Position numbers and translations under genes: made by a program. The notes below the pieces were generated by a model. It made no database searches. It saw only the letters and a list, made by a program, of their open reading frames with translations, and was not told where the DNA came from. A stretch of DNA of 64,000 nt from an uncultured Eggerthellaceae bacterium (GTDB taxonomy: Bacteria; Actinomycetota; Coriobacteriia; Coriobacteriales; Eggerthellaceae): the NCBI GenBank assembly GCA_910588905.1, contig CAJURZ010000008.1, positions 20,836 to 84,835 of the forward strand. Reading direction: 5' to 3'. Below are positions 1 through 7,356 of this stretch, piece after piece (the stretch's first letter is position 1; every line of letters starts with the position of its first letter).

Positions 1-490
1 GGGTCATGATGAGCAGCGTGAGGGAGCCTTCTATCTTCTCTTGAGCATGCTTGATGCCCGAGACGAAATCCTCTTTCTGATTGATGAGGGCCGCCACCAA
101 TTCCGTACCGTTCACCTTGCCCGAGCTCATGGCCATGAACTGGTTCTCGCCGTCAGCGAAGAACTCGTCCACCAGGAGCTCTGCATTGTTGATGGCCCCT
201 ACCGTGGTGATGGCGAAGGTACCCAGATGAGACCGGACGAGGAGCGGTTGGGGATCCGTGTCGGAGATGCATCCGATGCCGGAGGTGCCATGGAACTTCG
301 GCAGGTCATCTTCGAACCGCGAACGGAAAGGGGTGTTCTCGATGGAGTGGATCTCCTTCTGGAAGCCGTCTTCCTTGTCAACGAAGACCATGCCTCCGCG
401 CCGTGTGCCCAGATGGGAGTGGTAATCCACTCCGAAGAAGACATCCAGCACCACGTCGTTATGCGAAACCGCCCCGAAGAATCCGCCCAT
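1..490 (-). CDS. PurF-like class II glutamine amidotransferase-domain protein (C-terminus beyond window)
   Basis: About 163 residues are visible; the gene runs off the left edge. The start ATG follows AGGAGG five bases upstream. The N-terminus matches the Ntn-hydrolase glutaminase domain of amidophosphoribosyltransferase: YHSHLGTRRGGM corresponds to the LQHRGQE-type loop, and GIGCISDTDPQPLLVRSHLG with the following NNAELL corresponds to the GxGxVRYxT and NGNLxNA segments. The protein starts MGGFFG, whereas active family members have a processed N-terminal cysteine at residue 2 (MCGIFG or propeptide-Cys). The catalytic nucleophile is therefore missing as read. It may be a PurF paralogue without glutaminase activity, or one that uses free ammonia. 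The phosphoribosyltransferase half would lie outside the window, so its presence is unknown. Confidence 0.72.
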   Translation of the reverse strand, partial: MGGFFGAVSHNDVVLDVFFGVDYHSHLGTRRGGMVFVDKEDGFQKEIHSIENTPFRSRFEDDLPKFHGTSGIGCISDTDPQPLLVRSHLGTFAITTVGAINNAELLVDEFFADGENQFMAMSSGKVNGTELVAALINQKEDFVSGIKHAQEKIEGSLTLLIMT

Positions 491-565
491 TGCTCCTCCT
501 TGGTGAACAGCGGATGGTACGGGGGCAGTATAACGCTGTTTCATTGCTCTCTTGTTACGCTTGGA

Positions 566-1429
566 TCAGATGCGCACCTGCCAGAAGGCGATGGCAGCAG
601 CCGTAGCCACGTTCAAGCTATCAACGCCGTGCTGCATGGGGATCTTCACTACATAGTCTGCTGCATTGATGGTGGCCGAGGAAAGCCCTTCACCTTCGGT
701 GCCTACCACGATAGCCAGCTTCGGCTCTGCGATCAGGCGGCTATCAGCCAAGGAAATAGCACTGTCAGAAAGCGCCATGGCCGCCACCTTGAACCCTGCC
801 TCCCGCAGAAGCGGTATGCCCGTACGCGTCCAGCCACCCTGCCGCTCTACATTTCCGTGCGCTCCTTTGCCTGAGGCCCCTTCGCCGATGTACGTCCAGG
901 GAACCTGGAACACCCCGCCCATGGATACGCGCACGGCACGCCGATAGAACGGATCGTAGCAGCCGGGCGTGACGAAGACGGCATCCAAGCCCAAAGCTGC
1001 AGCGGACCGGAAGATGGCTCCTACATTGGTGAAGTTGGTGATGTCCTCGAGCACCGCCACGCGTTGGGCATGGGATAGCAGAGCTTCCGGCTGCGGCAGC
1101 GCTGGACGGCGGAAAGCAGCCAGTGCGCCGTGGGCCAGCTTGAAGCCCGCAAGCTGCTCAAGCTCAGCTTCAGGCAGCACGAAGAGAGGGATATCTGGCC
1201 ATGCCTGCTCCAGACGCTGGATCAGGCATGAGACGCCTTCTGCCAACCGGGTGCTCGTGAGCAGAGAGAGCGGTTCCAGCCCTGCATCCAACCCGCGGCC
1301 GATCACCTTCGCGGATTCTGCGATGAGGATGCCGCGTTCCGGCTCCAGCTTGTTGCGCATCTGCACATCGGTCAGCCGCGCATAGGCGTCCAAGCGAGGA
1401 TCATCAAGGGTGTCGATCTGTTCCATCAT
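566..1429 (-). CDS. SpoU/TrmH-family RNA 2'-O-methyltransferase
   Basis: The protein is a SAM-dependent SPOUT methyltransferase that probably methylates a ribose in rRNA or tRNA. The three family motifs are visible: NVGAIFRSAAALG (motif 1), LAIVVGTEGEGLS (motif 2) and VKIPMQHGVDSLNVATA (motif 3) near the C-terminus. The N-terminal ~100 residues form the substrate-binding extension (RGILIAESAKVI) seen in rRNA methylases. A glycine-rich insertion (GEGASGKGAHG) sits between motifs 1 and 2. The frame opens at 1438, but that ATG overlaps a TACAAT -10-like element (1437-1442). I therefore place the start at the ATG at 1429, which would begin a nearly leaderless mRNA; no Shine-Dalgarno sequence is present. 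It lies just past the rpsI terminator. The target site cannot be told from sequence. Confidence 0.85.
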   Translation of the reverse strand: MMEQIDTLDDPRLDAYARLTDVQMRNKLEPERGILIAESAKVIGRGLDAGLEPLSLLTSTRLAEGVSCLIQRLEQAWPDIPLFVLPEAELEQLAGFKLAHGALAAFRRPALPQPEALLSHAQRVAVLEDITNFTNVGAIFRSAAALGLDAVFVTPGCYDPFYRRAVRVSMGGVFQVPWTYIGEGASGKGAHGNVERQGGWTRTGIPLLREAGFKVAAMALSDSAISLADSRLIAEPKLAIVVGTEGEGLSSATINAADYVVKIPMQHGVDSLNVATAAAIAFWQVRI

Positions 1430-1436
1430 AGCTGGC

Positions 1437-1442
1437 ATTGTA
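1437..1442 (-). promoter_or_regulatory. Candidate -10 element for the SpoU methyltransferase
   Basis: TACAAT lies 7 bases before the ATG at 1429, the spacing expected for a leaderless transcript. No convincing -35 is visible, since that position is occupied by the rpsI terminator stem. Confidence 0.35.
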
Positions 1443-1454
1443 TGGCAAGTTGAC

Positions 1455-1485
1455 GTAAAAGAACCGCCTCCCGAAGGAGGCGGTT
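1455..1485 (-). terminator. Intrinsic terminator of rplM-rpsI
   Basis: A perfect 10-bp stem (1462-1471 with 1476-1485) closes a TTCG tetraloop on the minus strand and is followed by TTCTTTT. It lies 24 bases after the rpsI stop, so it ends the ribosomal-protein transcript before the SpoU gene. Confidence 0.92.
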
Positions 1486-1509
1486 CGCAAAAACCCTCTG
1501 TAGCAAGCT

Positions 1510-1920
1510 TTAGCGCTTGGAGAACTGCGGACGCTTGCGGGCTTTCTTCAGGCCGTACTTCTTGCGTTCCACCATACGGGAGTCACGCGTGAGGTATCCG
1601 GCCTTCTTCAGCTCATCGCGATATTCGCCAGCCTCCAACAGCGCCCGGGCAATACCCAGGCGAAGGGCGCCAGCCTGACCGGTGGTGCCGCCACCATCGA
1701 TGCGAGCCTTCACATCGAAGTGGTCAACCGTATCCGTCACCTTGAACGGAGTGAGCGCGCTTGCCAGAAGACCTGCGCGGGTGAAGTACTCATTGCCGTC
1801 ACGGCCGTTGATGGTCACCTTGCCGGTACCCGGAACCAGACGGACGCGGGCCACAGCCGTCTTGCGGCGGCCGGTGCCGTAATACAGGGCCTCAGTCTTG
1901 GGCTTCTTCGCATCTGCCAT
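1510..1920 (-). CDS. rpsI: 30S ribosomal protein S9
   Basis: The 136-residue product carries the S9 signatures GTGRRKTAVARVRL near residue 16, the GGGTTGQAGALRLGIARALL core and the basic C-terminus ending in SKR. That tail reaches the P-site tRNA in the ribosome. It follows rplM with a 4-base gap, the usual L13-S9 operon, and ends in a strong intrinsic terminator. Length and ends are standard for the family. Confidence 0.98.
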   Translation of the reverse strand: MADAKKPKTEALYYGTGRRKTAVARVRLVPGTGKVTINGRDGNEYFTRAGLLASALTPFKVTDTVDHFDVKARIDGGGTTGQAGALRLGIARALLEAGEYRDELKKAGYLTRDSRMVERKKYGLKKARKRPQFSKR

Positions 1921-1924
1921 GTTC

Positions 1925-2359
1925 CTACGCTCCCATCTCTAGCTTCTGCGGATTCTGCGCGGTGTGCGGATGATCAGGACCCGCGTACACCTTGAGCTTC
2001 TTGCCCTGGGCACGGCCGAGGGTGGTCTTAGGCAGCATACCCGCTACGGCGTGTTGGATCACGCGCTCCGGGTGCTTAGCCATGGCCTCCTCGAAGGTCT
2101 CAGACTTGAGACCGCCCGGGAATCCGCTGTGACGGAAGTACTCCTTGCTAAGAGCCTTGTTGCCAGTCACCTTGATCTTGTCAGCGTTGACGACGATGAC
2201 GAAGTCACCCACATCAACGTGAGGGGTGTACTGGGGCTTGGTCTTCCCGCGAAGGATCTGCGCGGCCTTGGACGCAACACGGCCGAGGACCTGGTCCTCA
2301 GCGTCGATCACGTACCACTTGCGCTCGACTTCGCCTGCCTTTGCGTGGTAAGTCTTCAT
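1925..2359 (-). CDS. rplM: 50S ribosomal protein L13
   Basis: The 144-residue product begins MKTYHAKAGEVERKWYVIDA, with the family segments LGRVASKAAQILRGK, GDFVIVVNADKIKVTG and GMLPKTTLGR. L13 is an early-assembly protein of the large subunit. It is the first gene of the rplM-rpsI operon. A GAAAGGGAAAGA sequence supplies the ribosome binding site. The leader upstream is about 200 nt if the promoter proposed at 2571-2599 is right, long enough for autogenous control, but I cannot recognise a known L13 leader fold. Confidence 0.98.
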   Translation of the reverse strand: MKTYHAKAGEVERKWYVIDAEDQVLGRVASKAAQILRGKTKPQYTPHVDVGDFVIVVNADKIKVTGNKALSKEYFRHSGFPGGLKSETFEEAMAKHPERVIQHAVAGMLPKTTLGRAQGKKLKVYAGPDHPHTAQNPQKLEMGA

Positions 2360-2570
2360 TCTTTCCCTTTCTTGTGCCCGTCAACGTCAGCTGAAGCACC
2401 CTACCCCGCGTTGCCGCCGGTAGGCCCAACGTATCTGTGCGTGTCAGTTTCAAAAGTGCGAACATGCTGCGCTGGTTGGGTTCCTACGCCAACCTGCCGG
2501 TCTTGGTCTGGACACCAAAGCCTTGCAGTGCGCCCTGTTCGCTTACGGGGCTTTTGAAAGCAACCGTTGA

Positions 2571-2599
2571 ATTGTAATGCAATCCCGCCGATATGGCAC
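2571..2599 (-). promoter_or_regulatory. Candidate promoter of rplM-rpsI
   Basis: On the minus strand GTGCCA (2594-2599, 4 of 6 to TTGACA) is separated by exactly 17 bases from TACAAT (2571-2576). The implied start near 2564 gives a leader of about 205 nt. The leader region 2360-2563 holds no credible gene. Confidence 0.5.
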
Positions 2600-2623
2600 G
2601 AGAAAATCCAAGATGCAGCTACC

Positions 2624-3883
2624 TTACACCTTGCCGCCACGGACAGCATCACCCGGATGGAGCGTCATGGATTGGAAGCGGTCTTCCATGAAGGTGTTGT
2701 CGAAATAGTCAGCGTAGAAATGCTGGATGGGCGTTACCACCGGATCGTTCGACAGGCGCTCATACCAGCAATCGTAGGCCTGGAGCGACATCACGCAATC
2801 CACCACCATGAAGAGGGCTGCCACCACCGTGACCCCATAGCGCCAGTTCCAGGGGATGAGATTCACCAGCTTCAGCATGAGCGGCAACAACAGCTTGATC
2901 CAGAGAACCCCCAGAAGACCCCAGCAGCCCATGGCCCAACCGCACGTGCGCCCACCGATGGAGAGCCATTGGCCCGTGTAGTCCCAGGCCACTGCGCCGA
3001 AGGTGTACTGCATGAAAACGCTCACGAAGTATTCGAAAGCACCGCCGATGACAGCGCTCACGAAGAAGATCAGGATGATGTTCGACTTATAGAACCTATT
3101 CAGGAAGAGCGTCATGAGCACGGCCCCGCAGCCGTAGATGGGAGAGAACGGCCCGAACAGGAGCCCTGCGCGGTCTTGCCACTGCCCCGGGTCCACCACC
3201 AGCACATGGACGATGGTCTCCATGCCGTCTCCCAGCAGGCTTGCCACCACGAAGATCCAGAACAGGTTGAAGAAGTTCAGTTCGATATAGCCTTTACCCG
3301 AAGCATCGCGTCCCAACGTGCCCTCTTCTTGCTCTTCCCGAAGCTCCGAATCATGGAGGATGCGCTGGAGTTGGCGCTCCTGGCGCAGGGAAGGATCAAG
3401 GTACACCTGAAAGGCCACGAGCAAGACGAACAGGCCGATATAGATGCCCAACCGCAAGCTGACCCCCAGCAGCATGAGGGAGCAGACGGCGCCCAAGAGC
3501 AAGAGGACATAGACCCCGTAGATGACCAGCGCAGCATAGCGCCGTTGGTTGCGGAGCAAGCGGATGCCGAACACAGCGAAGGCTATGGCCAAAAGCCCGA
3601 TGACCCCAAGCTGCAGGAAGGTGACCACCGTGGTTGAGAGACCGTAATCCTTCATGCCGCCGCTGCTGAAGAGCTGCACGGCCCCGATAGAGGCCAGCAC
3701 CACCTCATAGATGGCAAAGGCGGCGCCGATGATGCAGAGCACGCCGAATACCTTCATGCCCACCGGCAGTCTCTGAGCGTCTACCGGCGCTGACAGCATG
3801 CGCTTATACCAGCTGAGAGCATGGTCTTCCCGCAGATCCTCCTTGAGGGCAGCGGGCTCTTCTATGGAGTCACGTTTCCTCAT
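2624..3883 (-). CDS. Multi-pass membrane protein with C-terminal CmpB-type putative ABC-transporter permease domain
   Basis: The 419-residue protein has a charged cytoplasmic N-terminus of about 35 residues, then about nine hydrophobic segments. The first four form an N-terminal bundle, followed by a charged linker (SLRQERQLQRILHDSELREE). The C-terminal half (from about residue 225) resembles the putative ABC transporter type IV/CmpB family: LLGDGMETIVH, LLFGPFSPIYGCGAVL, GAFEYFVS and WDYTGQWLSIGGR are typical. No ATPase gene is adjacent, so transport is unproven. It lies 9 bases after the HAD phosphatase and ends the lysA-hom run. Confidence 0.72.
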   Translation of the reverse strand: MRKRDSIEEPAALKEDLREDHALSWYKRMLSAPVDAQRLPVGMKVFGVLCIIGAAFAIYEVVLASIGAVQLFSSGGMKDYGLSTTVVTFLQLGVIGLLAIAFAVFGIRLLRNQRRYAALVIYGVYVLLLLGAVCSLMLLGVSLRLGIYIGLFVLLVAFQVYLDPSLRQERQLQRILHDSELREEQEEGTLGRDASGKGYIELNFFNLFWIFVVASLLGDGMETIVHVLVVDPGQWQDRAGLLFGPFSPIYGCGAVLMTLFLNRFYKSNIILIFFVSAVIGGAFEYFVSVFMQYTFGAVAWDYTGQWLSIGGRTCGWAMGCWGLLGVLWIKLLLPLMLKLVNLIPWNWRYGVTVVAALFMVVDCVMSLQAYDCWYERLSNDPVVTPIQHFYADYFDNTFMEDRFQSMTLHPGDAVRGGKV

Positions 3884-3892
3884 GGGGATAGA

Positions 3893-4591
3893 CTACCGGA
3901 AGTCTTGCGGGCTCACCTCTGCAAGGGACATCCGAAATACATCTGCAACCCGAGCGAGCGCCTCGGGGCTCCCCGCTGTCATGCTATCGAAGACGGCCAG
4001 AGTGCGATAGCCTGCATCCTTCAACGTGCATACGGCATAGAGCGCATCCTCTACGCCCCATGTGCTTGCCCGATCGGTCCCCAACGCTTCGCGGGCCTTG
4101 TCATAGATGACCGGTTCGCGCTTAGAGGAGCCCACATCCTCAACCGAGAGGATGACCTCCATGGCATCAGCAAGCCCCGCCACCTCAAGACCGGTGCGCA
4201 AGAGCTCTGGCGGCGTGGACGAGGCCACCGCCATGGGCACTCCCGCCTTCGCCAGTGCGTTGACCAGCGCGACCGCCCCGGGCTTCGGCTTGGCCTCATG
4301 GCGGTAGAACGCGAGCATCTCATCATGGATGAAGCCCATGACCTCTTCGGGAGAGGAGCCCATGCCGAACCGCTGGTGCAAGAATGTCCCGCACTCCGGT
4401 AGGGTGGACGCCGTCAAGCGGTCCTTATCGGCCTGAGAGAAGGTGACTCCGGCCCGCGCTGCCAGGCGGTCATCCAGGGAATGCCACATGCCCATGGAAT
4501 CCAGGAGCGTGCCATCACAATCGAAGATGACGCCTATACGAGTGGTACGCGGAACCGACCCCTGTCCCAGACCCTGCAGACCCTGCTGCAT
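3893..4591 (-). CDS. HAD-superfamily hydrolase, beta-phosphoglucomutase-like
   Basis: The 232-residue protein has HAD motif I as VIFDCDGTLLDSMGMW (nucleophile and acid Asp in DCDGT), motif II serine in AVASSTPPELL, and motif III/IV around SSKREPVIYDKA and WGVEDALYA. A helical cap between motifs I and II indicates subclass I, as in phosphoglycolate phosphatase or beta-phosphoglucomutase. Its ATG overlaps the hom stop codon by one base, so translation is probably coupled. The substrate is unknown. The position after hom might suggest a phosphatase in amino-acid metabolism, but this class is too broad for that to count as evidence. Confidence 0.88.
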   Translation of the reverse strand: MQQGLQGLGQGSVPRTTRIGVIFDCDGTLLDSMGMWHSLDDRLAARAGVTFSQADKDRLTASTLPECGTFLHQRFGMGSSPEEVMGFIHDEMLAFYRHEAKPKPGAVALVNALAKAGVPMAVASSTPPELLRTGLEVAGLADAMEVILSVEDVGSSKREPVIYDKAREALGTDRASTWGVEDALYAVCTLKDAGYRTLAVFDSMTAGSPEALARVADVFRMSLAEVSPQDFR

Positions 4592-5874
4592 TATTCTTCG
4601 ACGCGGATGACTGAAGGATCGCCGAAGAGGAGCCCGTCTTCGCCAGCGATCTGATCGATGGCTGCACGCACGTCCGATTCCCGAGCCACGTGGGTGACAT
4701 AGACCACATCCACATGACCGTCCTCTTTCGCGCCACGCTGCATCATGGAATAGATGCTCACATCATGGTCGGCGAAAGCTCCTGCCATCTTCGCCAAGAC
4801 TCCTGGCTTGTCCGCCACGGTGAAGCGGATGTAATACTTCATGGAGAGCGTTTCGATGCGGCGGATGGGCAGCTCATCAGTGCACAGGTGCGATTCCTTC
4901 GGATCAACGCCCTGCGTCAGACGCTCGGCGATATCCAGCACGTCTCCCATCACCGCGCTCGCAGCCGCACCGGCCCCGGCCCCTTCGCCGAAGAACATGG
5001 TCTCGCCCACGAAATCGCCCACCACATAGATGGCGTTGAAGACATCGTTGACCGCGGCCAGCTGGTGACCCTTGGGGATCATGGTGGGATGGACGCGCAC
5101 ATCGATGCCATCCTCCATCCGGTGAGCGATGGCCAAGAGCTTCACCACGTAGCCCATCTCATCGGCTGCCTCGAGGTCAGTGGTGGTCACATCCGTGATG
5201 CCCTTCGTGTAGACATCCTCGATGGTGACCAGGCTGTCGAAGGCGATGGATGCCAGGATGGCGATCTTCGCCGCGGAATCATAGCCGTCCACATCAGCCG
5301 AGGGGTTCGCCTCTGCGAAGCCCTTCGCCTGGGCCTCAGCCAGCGCCTCCTCATAGCTCATGGCTTCTTCGGCCATCTTCGTGAGCATGTAGTTGGTGGT
5401 GCCGTTCACGATGCCGGTGATGGAATCGATCTGGTTGGCGATGAGGGAATGGCGCAGCGGGCCGATGATGGGGATGCCGCCACCCACGCTCGCGCCGAAC
5501 ATGAGGTCTTTCCCGGAAGCGTCTGCCGCATCCATGACCTCGCGCCAATAGGTTGCCATGAGAGCCTTGTTCGCCGTGACCACGTTCTTGCCTGCAGCCA
5601 AGGCATCCAGCACCACGTTCTTGGCGATGGTGGTGCCCCCGATGAGCTCTATCACTATCTGGATCTCAGGATCATCGATGATATCGTGGTAATCCTTGGT
5701 GAAGAGATGCCCCACCCCGTGCGCCTCAGCTTCCGCAGAGTCAAGAGAGCAGACCCGGACCAGCTCCACGTCCACACCCAGGTGATGCACGAACGAATCA
5801 TGATGCTTCTGCAGGATGTCGATGCAGCCGCCACCTACCGTACCCGTGCCGACGAGCCCTATCTTTATGGTCAT
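4591..5874 (-). CDS. hom: Homoserine dehydrogenase
   Basis: It reduces aspartate semialdehyde to homoserine, the branch step toward threonine and methionine. The 427-residue product has the NAD(P)-binding GLVGTGTVGGG at the N-terminus, the TANKALMATYWREV segment, the catalytic domain (GASVGGGIPIIG, NGTTNYMLTKM, GYDSAAKIAILA) and a C-terminal ACT regulatory domain (YYIRFTVADKPGVLAKMAGA). The frame opens at 5997, but MTIKIGLVG at 5874 is the family start and has AAGGGAGA upstream. It lies 85 bases after lysA and couples to the HAD gene. Confidence 0.95.
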   Translation of the reverse strand: MTIKIGLVGTGTVGGGCIDILQKHHDSFVHHLGVDVELVRVCSLDSAEAEAHGVGHLFTKDYHDIIDDPEIQIVIELIGGTTIAKNVVLDALAAGKNVVTANKALMATYWREVMDAADASGKDLMFGASVGGGIPIIGPLRHSLIANQIDSITGIVNGTTNYMLTKMAEEAMSYEEALAEAQAKGFAEANPSADVDGYDSAAKIAILASIAFDSLVTIEDVYTKGITDVTTTDLEAADEMGYVVKLLAIAHRMEDGIDVRVHPTMIPKGHQLAAVNDVFNAIYVVGDFVGETMFFGEGAGAGAAASAVMGDVLDIAERLTQGVDPKESHLCTDELPIRRIETLSMKYYIRFTVADKPGVLAKMAGAFADHDVSIYSMMQRGAKEDGHVDVVYVTHVARESDVRAAIDQIAGEDGLLFGDPSVIRVEE

Positions 5875-5959
5875 GGATATCTCCCTTGCCTTCGCGTGAA
5901 TGAATGATGATTGTAGCGGATACGGAGATCTGACGAACAGGTAATGGAAGCGAGGATCT

Positions 5960-7315
5960 TTAGAGGTCTCGAGCGTAGAGGTCCTCATAGGTCTCACGAC
6001 GGGTGACCAGACGCGGCTGGCCGTCCTTCACGAACACCACACCCGGGCGCGGCTGACCGTTGTAGTTGCTGGCCATGGTCTGGTTGTAGGCCCCCGTCCC
6101 GAACACGCAGACGATGTCACCCACCTCAGCTTCCTGCAGAGGCATATCCAGCACCACCGCGTCTCCGCTTTCGCAATGCTTGCCGCAAAGGGTGACGATC
6201 TGGGTGCGCGGTTGATCCGCCTTGTTCGCTAGGGTTGGCTCATAGTCAGCGTGATAGAGGGCGGTGCGGATATTGTCGGACATGCCGCCGTCCACGGCCA
6301 CGAAGGTGCGGATTCCCGGCAGCTCCTTGATGGTGCCCACGGTGTAGAGTGTCATACCCGCATTCGCCACCAACGAGCGTCCCGGTTCCACCAGCAAGCG
6401 CGGCAACGGGAAGCTGCGACGCTCACAGGCTGCCTTGACCGCACCACAGAGCAGTGCAGCGAATTCGGGGATGCTGGCCGGTTCGTCATCGGCCAGATAG
6501 GCGATGCCCAGGCCCCCTCCCAGATCGAGCTCTGGAAGGGTGACCCCCCGACGCTCACGGATCTCATCCAGGAAGGCCACCATCACCTCTGCCGCTTCAG
6601 CAAAGGGGTCCAACTTGAAGATCTGGGAGCCGATATGGCAATGGAGCCCCATCAGGCGCACATTCGGCGTATCCAACGCTTGGCTGACCGCCTGGAACGC
6701 CCGGTCATCCTTCAGGGGGAAGCCGAACTTCGAATCCTCGCAACCCGTCTTGATGTACTCATGGGTGTCTGCTTCCACCCCAGGGGTGATGCGCAGATAG
6801 ATGTCCTGCACTACGCCATAGGCCTCGGCGATAGAGGAGATGCGGCGCAGCTCCTCAGGGCTGTCCACCACGATGCGCCCCACGCCAGCGGAGATGGCCT
6901 CTTCAAGCTCATGGGGCGTCTTGTTGTTGCCGTGCACGAACACGCGATCAGCTGGGAAGCCCACGGAGAGAGCGCAGGCCAGCTCTCCACCGCCGGAAAC
7001 ATCCAAGCAAAGACCCTCTTCCTGGACGATGCGCACGACGGCCTTGTTCAGGAAGGCCTTGCTGGCATAGATGACATCGGTATTCGGATACTGATCTTGG
7101 AAGGAGGTCTTGTAGGCTTCCATCCGGTGACGCAGATGCGCCTCGTCGAACACGTAGAGAGCGGTGCCCAGCTCATGGGCGAGGTCCACCAGATCAACAC
7201 CGCCCACGAACAGGTGCCCATCGCGCACCTCCGCCGTTTCAGGGAGCACCGCCCCCAGATCCAGGGTAGTGCGCAGGTCAGGTTGCTTCGTGAGGTCAGA
7301 GGCGGGGAGCGACAT
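5960..7315 (-). CDS. lysA: Diaminopimelate decarboxylase
   Basis: This PLP enzyme converts meso-diaminopimelate to lysine. In 451 residues it shows the PLP lysine in VIYASKAFLNKA, the HCHIGSQI segment, the LDLGGGLGIAY loop, EPGRSLVANAG and the C-terminal barrel GAYNQTMASNYNGQPRP. All are standard for fold-III decarboxylases. The gene follows the serpin by 41 bases with AAAGGAAT as ribosome binding site, and precedes hom, so lysine and threonine/methionine branch genes are co-transcribed. Confidence 0.96.
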   Translation of the reverse strand: MSLPASDLTKQPDLRTTLDLGAVLPETAEVRDGHLFVGGVDLVDLAHELGTALYVFDEAHLRHRMEAYKTSFQDQYPNTDVIYASKAFLNKAVVRIVQEEGLCLDVSGGGELACALSVGFPADRVFVHGNNKTPHELEEAISAGVGRIVVDSPEELRRISSIAEAYGVVQDIYLRITPGVEADTHEYIKTGCEDSKFGFPLKDDRAFQAVSQALDTPNVRLMGLHCHIGSQIFKLDPFAEAAEVMVAFLDEIRERRGVTLPELDLGGGLGIAYLADDEPASIPEFAALLCGAVKAACERRSFPLPRLLVEPGRSLVANAGMTLYTVGTIKELPGIRTFVAVDGGMSDNIRTALYHADYEPTLANKADQPRTQIVTLCGKHCESGDAVVLDMPLQEAEVGDIVCVFGTGAYNQTMASNYNGQPRPGVVFVKDGQPRLVTRRETYEDLYARDL

Positions 7316-7356
7316 GGGATTCCTTTGGTCGAACAGGCCTTGCAGGCCAGGGTTGC

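Noticed and set aside
2401..2652. 83-residue minus-strand ORF upstream of rplM
   Set aside because: It lies across the proposed promoter and leader, lacks a ribosome binding site and has no recognisable pattern.
2567..3637. 356-residue plus-strand ORF
   Set aside because: It is the antisense reading of the CmpB-like membrane protein gene; it has His/Gln/Glu-rich composition typical of shadows.
4690..5907. 405-residue plus-strand ORF
   Set aside because: Antisense to hom; the minus-strand frame has clear family motifs and a ribosome binding site.
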